In this document: piece after piece, positions 43,214 to 53,842 of the stretch | Position numbering within the stretch: position 1 is the stretch's first letter | Layout: each line of letters opens with the position of its first letter | DNA from: Sesamum alatum | Lineage: Eukaryota > Streptophyta > Magnoliopsida > Lamiales > Pedaliaceae | Reading direction: 5' to 3' | DNA length: 64,000 bases | NCBI GenBank assembly: GCA_034509735.1 | Contig: JACGWO010000001.1 | Coordinates: 9,874,854 to 9,938,853 of the forward strand | Notes under the pieces: model-generated | Databases searched by the model: none | What the model was told of the DNA's origin: nothing | What the model saw: the letters and a program-made list of their open reading frames with translations, nothing else | Position numbers and translations under genes: made by a program

Positions 43214-43696
43214 AATTAATATTTTGTAATTTCAGAATTTTAGTCGGAGACCAACCCAAATCGAGTCTGTATTGCAAGCTAACTATATTAATCCAGATCG
43301 AGGGCCGTAGTGATCGACCCTATGTCCAATTTGTCATTGGTCTACAGAAGACATATTATTACCCGTTCGGATTGGCCACGTCATCCGCGTCCTCGAGTTC
43401 GACCCCCAATTATGATATTTGTGTAATTTTGCTGATTATCAATGGAGGGTTGTTACCTTGCATTAATCCTTTAATATGAAGTTGATTTATATGTCTTGAA
43501 TTATTAAAGTAGTGTCAACTCTTCATATTATTTCGTATGTCATTGTAATTTGACCAATTTTGTGATTACATATGGTTCAATAGGTGTTTGCAATAACTTA
43601 TTTTGAACCGTTATTGATTTAATTTAAATTTTTTGACTTAATTTGCAATGACTTCTTATTCTTTTAATTTCTTATTGCATTATTTATTCTGTTTCA
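43214..43696. other. Spacer upstream of DIR-6, no gene
   Basis: A B-box-like GAGTTCGACCCCC at about 43,396 might be SINE-derived but no A box is convincing. Otherwise AT-rich, unassigned. Confidence 0.35.
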
Positions 43697-43705
43697 TATA
43701 GACAT

Positions 43706-44418
43706 GGGCTAAATTGTATTTTTTTGTCCCACATTGAAGGTCGGGTGTCCTTTTTAATCTCATGATTTAATTTATGAAATTTTGTTTTTGGTCCCAAAAT
43801 GTTAAAAAAAATTACAGACTTGGTCCCGTTAGCAACTTTTCGTCAAAATTTAACGAAAAGTTGCAAACGGCCGTTTATCCGACGTAACTTGACATTCTCT
43901 TTTTCAATCCTGTTTATCCGACGAAGTAGCCCGAAGATAATCAAACGTGCTCTTGCACAAAGTGGATTATCCTCCCCAAGCAAAGAAGTCACAACCATTC
44001 ATTCTTGCAAATGTATGGAATCGCCTACCCGAATTTTGATTCGTTGAAGAAGTACACAGTTTTGCAGCCTGTCCACAATAGCAGTTGATCCGGCTAATTT
44101 CCAATATTTCCACAGTCTTGGTAGTAATAGAGAAGAAGCAACAGAGAAAAAAAATATGGAAGAAACTCATATTTCCATGAGTTTGCGGTAATTTTTCATC
44201 CACAACTTCAAGTCACGTGCCGCACCACCAAAACTGGGATTTAGGTGAGAAAGCAACGGCCGTTTGCAACTTTCTGTTAAAAAATTTGATGGAAAGTTGC
44301 TAAGGGGACCAAGTTTGCAATTTTTTTAATATTTTGGGATAAAAAATAAAATTTCGTAAATCATGAGACTAAAAAGGTCACCAGGCCTTCAATGTGGGAC
44401 CAAAAATACAATTTAGCC
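43706..44418. mobile_element. Pack-MULE carrying a GRF zinc-finger fragment
   Basis: Terminal inverted repeats of about 160 bp (GGGCTAAATTGTATTTTTTTGTCCCACATTGAAGG and complement at the right end). Flanked by a perfect 9-bp target-site duplication TATAGACAT (43,697-43,705 and 44,419-44,427), diagnostic for Mutator-like elements. The ~380-bp centre is not repeat-like and encodes part of a GRF zinc finger on the minus strand. Confidence 0.92.
43967..44083 (-). pseudogene. Captured GRF-type zinc-finger exon
   Basis: CYCGQAAKLCTSSTNQNSGRRF followed by GCDFFAWGG is the GRF finger pattern (CxCG...A.L.TS.T..N.GRRF..C.....C.FF.W). The third zinc ligand is Phe rather than Cys (HTF), so the finger is broken. 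It opens in frame from a Met at 44,203, but the upstream residues are not recognisable. Part of the Pack-MULE cargo. Confidence 0.7.
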
Positions 44419-44670
44419 TATAGACATATGACCTTTAAAATTTTTAGATTTTCTTGGGTAGTTATCTATGATTTTAGAAACCATATTTGCGAGAAAACCA
44501 AATTAATACGAGAAACCAGATTTGGAAGAAAGTTCTCTTTCTTAGGATTTGATATTATAATAAAAATTCATCTCGCACATAAAATAAAAACAAAAAAAAA
44601 AAATCAGAGGATCGAACATTAAATAATTATACTAGTAATTTGTGGCACTGTGTGTGAAAATCCTATAATA

Positions 44671-45165
44671 TTATTTAAATAAAATATTTATAAAAAATAT
44701 TTAATAAAGTATATACAAAGCAATAAATTTACATTAAATAATTTGTAAAAAAAAATATTGACAAAAAAATATGTATGAAAATTAAAAAAAAATAGCTATA
44801 AAAGAACAGTGGGGAGTGAGAAGTTTGATAATAAATAAAAAAATGAATATTTAAAAAAAACAGACTAAAGATTGGGAGATATTAAATTGGTGTTCTCCTT
44901 TACTGACAAGGTATAAATTATTTAAATAAAATATTTATAAAAATTATTTAATAAAGTATATATAAAATAATAAATTTACATTAAATTTATAAAAAAATAC
45001 TGACAAAAAAACATGTATGAAAATTAAAAGAAAAAAAATAACTATAAAAGAACAGTGGGGGAGTGAGAAGTTTGATAATAAATAAAAAAATAAATACATA
45101 AAAAAACTGATAAAAAATTAGGAGACACCAAATTGGTGTTATCTTTTAATAATAAGGTATGAAAT
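44671..45165. repeat. Two-copy tandem repeat, ~247-bp unit
   Basis: TTATTTAAATAAAATATTTATAAA ... AAAAGAACAGTGGGG(G)AGTGAGAAGTTTGATAATAAATAAA ... AAATTGGTGTT is present twice in direct orientation (44,671-44,917 and 44,918-45,165). Non-coding. Confidence 0.8.
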
Positions 45166-45261
45166 ATATAGAAATAAAACACCATATATATATATATATA
45201 TGTTGGGTGGCTCTATATATGAAGAATGCAGTATCACAAGATATTGTCTACGACGTTAATG

Positions 45262-45631
45262 GGGAAAATTGCATTTTACATTCCATAACTTACATTGTGT
45301 GTGATTTTGGTCCCATTAATTTTTGACGTAGCAATTTTAGTGTCATAACAAATATTGCAATTTTAGTCTCATGGACGAAATCCGTTAAAATGTTAACTGA
45401 AGGAGCACGTACATGGGACTAAAATTGCAACGTTTGTGGATTTATGAGACTAAAATTGCAACGTTTGTGGATTTATGAGACTAAAATTGCAACATTTTTT
45501 AACGAATTTTGTCAATGGGACTAAAATTGCAATATTTGTGGACTTGTGGGACTAAAATTGCTACATCAAAAATTAATGATACCAAAATAAAAAAAGGATA
45601 TAAATTATTGGATGTAAAATACAATTTTTCC
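45262..45631. mobile_element. MULE-type MITE with perfect TSD
   Basis: Arms GGGAAAATTGCATTTTACATTCCATAACTT and complement. Flanked by ACGTTAATG at 45,253-45,261 and 45,632-45,640 (9 bp, identical). An internal ~31-bp unit (GGATTTATGAGACTAAAATTGCAAC) is tandemly repeated. Confidence 0.9.
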
Positions 45632-45640
45632 ACGTTAATG

Positions 45641-46110
45641 GGACAATTCTAAAGATGAGGAATTGGTGAAGGGTAAAATGTGGAGATTTCTGTCATCATC
45701 TTCTCTGTATTTATCTAATTAGGTATTGGTTGAGCAAAAAAATACCAACATTGGTTGCATTTCAAATGGCAGAAGAAGCATTTGGGGTCTTAAGGGACCT
45801 AGATTCGAACTTCATGATCAACAAAAAAAATTTAATCACTCAAGTGAGCGTCATATCACAATCACATCATCAATTTTCTCTACCAGTTGAAAGTTTCGGC
45901 AAACACATGAAAATTTTCGGTGAAAAATGCCAAAAAATTGATTAAAAATCCTAAATCGGGCTAAATTATGTTATCAATTTCGTAATTTACAAGACTAAAT
46001 AAATAAAGAGTATAGTTACAAGACTAAATTTAATATTGGGTAAACTTAACGAACAAAAAATAATAATAAATTTCCCTATCAGAATTCATGGCCACTCATT
46101 ATATATTCTT
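45641..46110. other. Possible relic of a subgroup-b dirigent promoter
   Basis: GAATTGGTGAAGGGTAAAATGTGGAGATT...TCATCTTCTC...TAATTAGGT and, 350 bp later, CATGGCCACTCATTATATATT resemble, in order, the DIR-6 upstream region (AGAATGTGGATATT...CTCATCTTCTCC...GATTAGGT...TTGGCCACTCATATATATT). The sequence between looks like a later insertion. No dirigent coding sequence remains. Confidence 0.4.
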
Positions 46111-46424
46111 GAAAATATTATATATTATATAATTAAATATATACATACATTTATTTATAAATAATATTCTATTTTTAATAAATATTTATATATTATTTTA
46201 AGATTTATTATATTATACATAATATATTATATATATTTGTGTAAAAAATAATATTTTATTACTAAAAGTCATGCATAATCATCATGAACTACACTTTCTT
46301 CTCTAAAGGGGTAAATTGTTTCATTTTAAAAAAAAATAAAAAGATAATTTGATACTTTTTCTCACTGGGGTATTTTGCACTTATTCCATATTCACGGGAT
46401 GACTTGCATTTCTTTCTTTATTTT

Positions 46425-47395
46425 TTTATTATCTTTGTAAGTAATATATTGGCTATTTTACCCTTAGAGACGATAAGTATAAAATAATAAATATACCAAT
46501 GAAAAAAATTAAATATATTTTGTCATTATTTATCCATTTAATTTTCATTTTTTACTGTTGATTATTATACTTGATAATAATATTTCATTAACTTCTTATA
46601 TTATACTAATTTTATTTTTCAACACTTATAAGATAACTTATTACTTAATAATTGATTATATTAAAAGTAAAATTCTAATTGCACTACGATCCATCTCAGA
46701 GAATTTAAATTTGTATTGATTTGTGAAATTTTAAAATCTAAAATTGAAACTCTTGCATCTAAATTTAAGTATCTCGATTAAATAAAAGAAAAAGTAGGCT
46801 TAACGACAAATAAATATTGAAGTCCTATATGTCTTGTATTAGAACAAAATTACACTTTTAAATCTATTAAATTTTTTAGTGGACTTGACTATTAATATTA
46901 TAAGTTATTTAATAATGAGTTTATGTTATAGTTATTGGGAAATAAGACAGTAAAAATATCAAAATAATAAAAAAATAAAATACATTCTTGATAACCTAAT
47001 AATGAAAATGAAATTAGTCAAATAGATTAAATAAAGACAAAGTAAACTGATAGAATTCGGCGTACGCTTCGATAAAACCGGACGAACACCCCTAGAAATT
47101 AATGCAAATTCTTGTCATATATATATTTATTTGCATTTCATTTTAATATCCAAGGATAAAATGATTACCAAAAAAAGATAATAAAAAATATTAATTGAGT
47201 CCCAAATATTAACAATGATCACAAAACTACGTAAATATCAAAATCACAATTAACACGGTTCAACAAAGCATCACAATTACGCAAAGCATTTCCACTTGTC
47301 TGTGTGTGTGTAAATGACAAATGAGTAGTAGTCGATATCGTCAATGAACATGTGCACATTGTGGGAAATAATGAACAACAAAGACAACGTTTTGG
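46425..47395. repeat. Left part of duplicated unit B
   Basis: Matches 35,685-36,790 (see unit A). The MITE at 47,400 is inserted at its right end and is absent at the corresponding place in unit A (about 36,810). Confidence 0.85.
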
Positions 47396-47399
47396 AAAA

Positions 47400-47895
47400 G
47401 GATTGAATATAATTTTCGTCTTTTACCTTTTGTATTGTCGTGTTTTAGTCCTTTTTATCTTTTTAAAGTAGTAAATAGATTTTTTAATTTTTTAATTTTT
47501 CGCGATTTTGGTCTTTCAATCGCTGGAGTTTGCAAATATTGTTGATTTTTTTTTAATTTTAGGGCTTTTGTTCTCATTAGTCAATTTAATGGACCAAAAT
47601 CGCAAAAAATTATAAATTACAGGACCTATTTGCTGTATTAGAAAAATAAAGAATTAAAACGCCAAAATATAAAAGATATAGGACGAAAAGTTGATTCCAT
47701 GTTGGTACGAATTTGACCTATGGAAACAAAAAGCCCCAAATTAAAAAATTTATGGTAATATTTGCAAACTCCGATGATTGAAGGATCAAAATCACGAAAA
47801 ATTAAAAAGTTATAAGACTTATTTGCTACCCTAGAAAGATAAAGAATTAAAATACCAAAATGTAAGATATACAAGACGAAAAATGCATTTAAGCC
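47400..47895. mobile_element. MULE-type MITE with perfect TSD
   Basis: Inverted arms GGATTGAATATAATTTTCGTC and complement (…GACGAAAAATGCATTTAAGCC). Flanked by TTTGGAAAA at 47,391-47,399 and 47,896-47,904. Confidence 0.9.
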
Positions 47896-48064
47896 TTTGG
47901 AAAATACGAATCATGAGTCTAAAGGTACCAATTTAGAATTTCGTAAAAAGCAATTCCAAATAAATCATTTTGCAAACAAATAGATCAAAATACAAACAAA
48001 ACACAATTTAGATATGCTGGTAATGACAAATTATAAATAGGAAACTTATTTGATTGAAAGACGT

Positions 48065-48997
48065 TGTAAACAGATTTTCGTGTTCCTGAATTTAACGAAA
48101 TACGAAAATATTACAAATAAATTCTTGAATTGAATTGAGTATTTTGTGGGTGCGAAATCTCTACTTGAAAACCTCTGATTCTTCTCTTCAAGAACGTGAT
48201 CTTTGACTTCGGCAACTTCGGAGGTGAAACTGTGACGTTTGATCTCCTTTGACGTTGACTTTGACTTTGAATAACGTTAATTCGGGGGTCGTTGACTTGT
48301 TCCCGGATCAAACGCTATGATATTTGACTTGAATTTGGGATGTTCTTGGTGGATTTGAGACTTTGATCTTCCGCCAAGGTGGACTTCTGTCTTGATAACG
48401 TTAATTCGTTGGTTTTCAGACTTCTTGTCGAATCAAACGTTGACTTTGGACGATTTCCGCGACGAACGCCTTGAATCTTGCCTAGAACGCCGTGGATCTT
48501 CCTTGATTTGCTTGAGAGGATTTCGAGACTTCTTGAATGCTCTCTTGCTTGTATTTGTGTGTGTGTGTGTGTGTTTTGAATGAGTTCCCATGACCCCTTT
48601 ATATAGCTGTCAAAGAGGTAGAGTTGTGGTGAACTTGAACACTTATTTTGTATTATCTCTTTATTTTAATTTAAAGAGATAAATACATTAAATATTTGGA
48701 AAGACATGATTGGTCAATTTCAATATTATCTCTTTAATTTTTGTATTTTTTTTTGAAGAGATAATATGTGAAATATTTGTCTTGATTTGATTGGCCGGAA
48801 CACCTCAATTTGACACGTGTCGACCGTTGATTTGATGACGAAATATATATTAAAATATCAATTAATTTAACTATTTATATTTAGAATTAATTTAGTAAAT
48901 TCCAAAATATAAATAGAAAAATAGAATATAACTGATAAAATAATATATATTTTCCACTTGTCGTCATTTGATTGGTTGCAAAATTTACTTGTCTACA
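48065..48997 (-). repeat. 3' LTR (left), 933 bp
   Basis: On the minus strand TGTAGACAAG ... CTGTTTACA. By eye four substitutions and three small indels separate it from the other LTR. TATA-like CTATATAAAGG on the minus strand at about 48,597-48,607; a (GT)n run at 48,559-48,574. Confidence 0.95.
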
Positions 48998-49013
48998 AAT
49001 GCCCCCTCGAGAC
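48998..49013 (-). promoter_or_regulatory. Polypurine tract
   Basis: GTCTCGAGGGGGCATT on the minus strand, directly before the 3' LTR, the expected site for plus-strand priming. Confidence 0.75.
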
Positions 49014-50626
49014 TCGTTCACGAATATATATTTAAGAATATAATTTTCAAAGTGAATGAGTCGCGAAAATATATATCGAATTTTGTTGGGCCTCAACGAT
49101 CATGGATTTGCTTCAAACGGTATCCATATTTTATTTGTGGGCTTTGTCAACATTGGGCTTGACCCCATTTTTTGAAATGGTCGAGAGTAAGGCATCACAT
49201 ACACAACCCAAATTTTTTTTTCCTTAAATCCCATTCTTCAATTTTTTTTTATTTGTTTAGTCAAAGTGGAGCCCATTTTGGTGTTGGTGAACCAAAGGCA
49301 TGGGATTGTAGCCAAATCTTCTCCAATTCTTTTCTTCTGCAGACCGTGGGTTGGCCGAGTGCGAATTCGAATTTGACTCTGAAATCAATTTGCCGATTTC
49401 ATATAAAACTCTACATCATGGAAGCAGACTTATTGAGTTCTACTAACATTGAACTATTCCTTGGCAACTTGAACATCATTACTTGTAGGAATTTGAACTT
49501 AATTCAACTACAACATGTATTCTGACTTGGAGTTCTCGAATTATGCCTATAAAAGAGCTCACCAAGCTTTGATCCAACTCGTGCGGGACCCGACCGTTGA
49601 AGAAGAATTGTGGTATGTTGTGTTCAGCAAAATATTTTTTTTTCTTTCTCAATTTTCTGGGGCGCACACCAAGTGTTTGTTCTAATGCCTCAATGGTATT
49701 TCTGTTTTTTTGCAGGATTTTCAGTCCACGAGAAATTCGGAATTCGACTTTCCTCAACAAATTTCCGTCGGCTCATTACGGTAATGCTTCTCAACTCATA
49801 ATCTCAAGATCTTTCTAGTTTGTTTCATCTTTCAAGCTTTGTTTGACGATAATATTTTCTCAAATTTGTCTCGTCTATCTTCTTATTTGTTTGCACTTTC
49901 AATTTTTGAATGCAACTTCACTTGTATATAATAGAATCATCTCAAATGCATCCCCCCTATCTGCATCAGACTTAAATTAAAAAAATAAAATAAAATTGAT
50001 GAATCCAGACAAAGGACGTGTTAACTTTGATGTCTATTTGATTTTGTTTTTTTTTTTTTTCCAAATAAATCATCTCAATGCCATGATCCCTTATGTGAGA
50101 AAAGGAAGCATCCTCTGGAAATATCATTCTTTTCATCCTTTGTTGTTGTTTTTTTGCTAGAATCATTATTCTGTTGCCATCCCTGAATGCTTTTATGAAA
50201 CAAAACATATTTGTGGTCCAACATAATTTGTTTGTAGCAAGTGAAATATTGGCTCCAATTTCATGCCCAAATTTGGGTTTTTAAGTTACAGTGTATTATT
50301 CAAGAAAATTATCATGAATTTTGTTGTTGGCTTTTATTTGGGACTTGAACTTGAATAACAACCCTTGAGCTTTGTCTTCTCGTCCACATGTAGTTTTGCA
50401 AGCTTGATTTGTTCTCTAACACCGTTGTCGTTAAGCTTTGGGAAAAAGGTTAGAGAGCTTGCTTCACATGATTTATTGAGTTGATTTCTAGCTTAATTAC
50501 GTCCTTTTCTTCCTTTCGTGCTTTGCCAATGGTATGTCATAGCTTTTCTCTCTCTTGATCTATTTTGAGTCACCCTTTTTTTCTTTTGCTGACTCAATTA
50601 AATTCTTGTTCTTTATAGATCACAAA
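49014..50626. other. Retrotransposon spacer upstream of antisense PMD ORF
   Basis: No domain recognised. It would be the promoter/5' UTR side of the PMD ORF; pyrimidine tracts followed by AG (e.g. TTCTTTATAG just before the ATG at 50,627) could be splice acceptors of a leader intron. Confidence 0.4.
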
Positions 50627-53450
50627 ATGGTTCACTTCAAAGACGAGTCTCTTTCCTCCAGTCAGCAAAACTTGATTATTCTTGACGATGAAAGCCAACC
50701 CGTGGAGAAAGGAACAACTTTGGTGACTCATGCTCCTCTCATTGGTCGATATGCGAAGCAATGGCCGAGGTTGACGACTCCACTTCACACAGAACAATGG
50801 TCTCGAGAAGTCTCATTGAGCAAGACTTCCAAGGCGTGGTCTCTACAAGCGACTCATCACCGTTGTTCTGACGAACCAAGCTCTCTACGACGTTGGGCCG
50901 TCGCATCATTGAAGGGAAAGCCAAGTGGGCGACAACGTTCACTTTGCCGGCGAGTTCCACTTCATCAAAGGGTTTTGGGAGTGGACGGAAGACGTACTTA
51001 GCCGGTGCAAAGACAAGCTAGTCGCGGCCCAAGTATATGATGCCGTATATGCCTCACTATTTACCTACGACCGCAATTCCGATATCATCAAGGCGTTTTG
51101 CGAAGCGTGGTGCCCATCTACCAACACTCTTCTAACGTCCTTTGGAGAATTGTCTATTTCGTTGTGGGACGTGCATACCCTTTCCGGACTCCCTATGGCG
51201 GGACTCCTTTATGACGAAGTTGTTCCAAGTGCCAAGGAACTTAACGGGGTTGACGAGACAGGACGGAGACTTGTGCCTCGTTCTTGCAAGTTCCTACTCC
51301 ATGCTTACCATTTGCTTCGAAAGAGTAATAATGATGGTCAACCCTCTCAAGTTCCTATCGACAAATGGGTCAAGTTTTGGCTTAGAAGGGCGACGAAATA
51401 CTGCGAGCCTCCTCCACGTAAAGAGAAGAAGACCGTTCATCCTAAGTCAACTCATAACCCCTCCGGGACCGTTGGGGTACATGGTAAGTGGTCCACGACG
51501 GACGAGGCATTGTTCTCGAGGCTTGGCATTGAAGGGAGTTCAAAGGAAGAGACATTCTTGGCGGCGTACTTGGCGTGTTGGCTTTGTACTTTTGTCCTTC
51601 CCACTCAAGATGTTGGTTCAATACGCCCAAGTGTTTTCAAGGTGGCGAGTGCTATGGCAGCGGTCGAAGGATTGGTCTTGCAGTTCCCGTCTTGGCTAGT
51701 ATCTACAGAGGTTTGAATAAAATTTCCGACTCCCCAAGGCCAACTCGCGTACACTCTCCATTTCCGATTCATTTTGTTTATAGTTGGATAGCTTATTATT
51801 TCAAGACTCATTATCAACTTGTGCAAAGCGTTCGTGGGCCCAAGATGACGCTCTTTTCAGGCGAAGGAGGCGCAAAATACTACGATCCGCAAGAGGCGAG
51901 AAAGCGGCTACACAGAGGCGACTTTATTTCTTGGACTTGCAACATGATTGTGAGGGACAAAAACTTTTTATTCACAGACGACGGGCATGCCAAAGAATCT
52001 GAAGAAATCTATTTCATGGCCGTCCGTTCGAACTACCTTCCTTTGCGGCAAGGCGATCATTTCGTTGTTGAGCCCTATAGCCCTCATCGATTTAGTCGTC
52101 AATTTGGTTTCTTCCAAGAAGTGCGGGGATTCTTTCGCAAGATGTTCGCGAAGCTTCTTTAGAGGGTGGAATCCGTTATTAGCGCATGTGCATTCTGTCC
52201 AAGACTATGGAAAAGGTGTTGTTCCCTCTCATGCCCCAAATATGAAGAAGTTCTCATCCGAGGCGTACAAAAAGGTGGTGGCTTGGAGTTCACGGTGGCT
52301 ACTTTGAAGAAAACGTGACGAAGTTACTTGCTTTAGGCCCAAGTCAAGCTTTTCCAAAAGGCAAGCAGTGCGGTGGAAGAGTCACCCAAGATCAACCTCG
52401 TGAGCCGGCTATTTCCTCTCCCAAGCGAAATTCTCAAGTGGTTGAACCTTTTGAAGTAGATAAGAAGCGAAGTGCTCCTCGTTCCTTAGAAGTAAGTGGG
52501 AGTAGCAACCCTGATCGTCATTGGAAGAGGCCGAAGAGGGATTCGAAACCAATAAACATCAACGTTGATGATGAAGGCTCAAGCCATGGACCATCGACGT
52601 TGAACTTTGTCAAGGAGGTTTTTTTTTTTTTCTTTTATTCCTCTTCTTCTTTTTTTGGTGACAAGATTTTATTTTGTTTCTAACTCTAGCTGATGCATTA
52701 TCGTAGCTTGAAACTGAGGTCTTAGCCGTTGAAGATGATGAAACTTCTCAAGACAGTCAAGCGTCGACTTTATTGGCTACGACTTGTCCTCTTGGAATGG
52801 GGCTTAAGAGGAAACAACCTTCTTGCCCAGCCGCTGTGTCGGTATTTGAAGGCGAGAGGTTCTTTCTTAATCATCAAAAGGAGTTCCTTCAGAAGCTGTG
52901 GAGTGATCTTCTCGTGAAGATATCAAACACCCCAATTGATTTCATCTCATCAATCGAAGACGACGTCTACTTCGTTCTTGAGTCTATGAAGAGTTTTCAG
53001 AATTTTGATATCTCAAACGTGGAAGAATCAATGAATGCATTGTTCGCCAAGGCTGCTGCTTATGATGAGGCGAGGTCATCGTCTTCTGAAAAGTTATCCA
53101 AAGATCTTTTCGACCGGAAGTTGAAAGAAGCCAACGATCGTCTTCAAGAGGCCCGTGCTAAAGAAAGTGGGGGAGCTTCCAAGGTCCAATCTACTACGAA
53201 CGAGTTGAAGCGTGTTGAGAAAGAGCTTTCGGATTTGAAAGAGCGCAAGAAGAACCTGTGTGCCACTCTGAAGAAAGAAAATCAGCTTTTCCATAATGCC
53301 CAAGTTGGAGTTCGTGAAATTGTGGAGGAAATTGCAGCGCTTGAGAATACTACCCCCCTCAACGATGAAGTAGTTGCGAGTTTGGAGGCTTCAAGGATAC
53401 ACTTGGAAGCCCTCAAGGAAGGGTTGAAGGATCTGCGTCCCTTTGCTTGA
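50627..53450 (+). pseudogene. Antisense plant mobile domain (PMD) ORF of the retrotransposon
   Basis: Encodes an 'aminotransferase-like' plant mobile domain protein. PMD motifs in order: GEFHFIKGFWEWTEDVL, LFTYDRNSDIIKAFCEAWCP, GELSISLWDVHTLSGLPM, VDKW-like region, FLAAYLACWLCTFVLP, RPSVFKVASAMA (frame of 50,925-51,716), then SIYRGLNKIS, HFVYSWIAYYFKTHY (frame of 51,575-52,162). A proline/lysine-rich linker, an intron at 52,618-52,706 and a C-terminal coiled-coil exon (52,707-53,450; long Lys/Glu/Leu repeats ending LKDLRPFA) follow. Frame changes occur at about 50,930 and 51,660 (each where a G run looks one base short) and between 52,140 and 52,310. The ORF is antisense to gag-pol. The cellular relatives (MAIN/MAIL) act in silencing and meristem maintenance; a role for the transposon copy is unproven. 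Confidence 0.85.
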
Positions 53451-53842
53451 GATTAGCTTAGGACCTTTTATTTTATCGCATTTGATTTCTCTTTTCTTTG
53501 TCCTATGTCATGAACTCCAATGTTTCCTTGAGATTACGTAATAGAAGATTTTTCTTTTTATTTTTTCTTTCTATCTTGCAATCTTTGAGCACACTTAAGT
53601 ACTTCCACTCTTGACGATTTAATAAGAGGAATAAAACTCATTTAAGTGTTATGACTGAACTTAGAATATCTAAGCTGCCTACGTACCTCATCAAGAGGAT
53701 CAAGTCAATTCGTAGTTCAGGGGTACAAAATATTTGTTTGGAGAGGGGAGGGCCGTTCACAGTTTATACTCATGCGGGCCAGGAGTTTTTTTTTTTTTTT
53801 ACTTACTTTTTTTTTTCTTTTTTGTTTTTTTTGTTTTTTTTT

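Noticed and set aside
43379..43420. B-box-like GAGTTCGACCCCC as a SINE or tRNA
   Set aside because: No convincing A box, A-tail or target-site duplication.
49172..49525. 117-aa plus-strand ORF near the left LTR as an extra retrotransposon gene
   Set aside because: No recognisable domain; likely leader region of the antisense PMD ORF.
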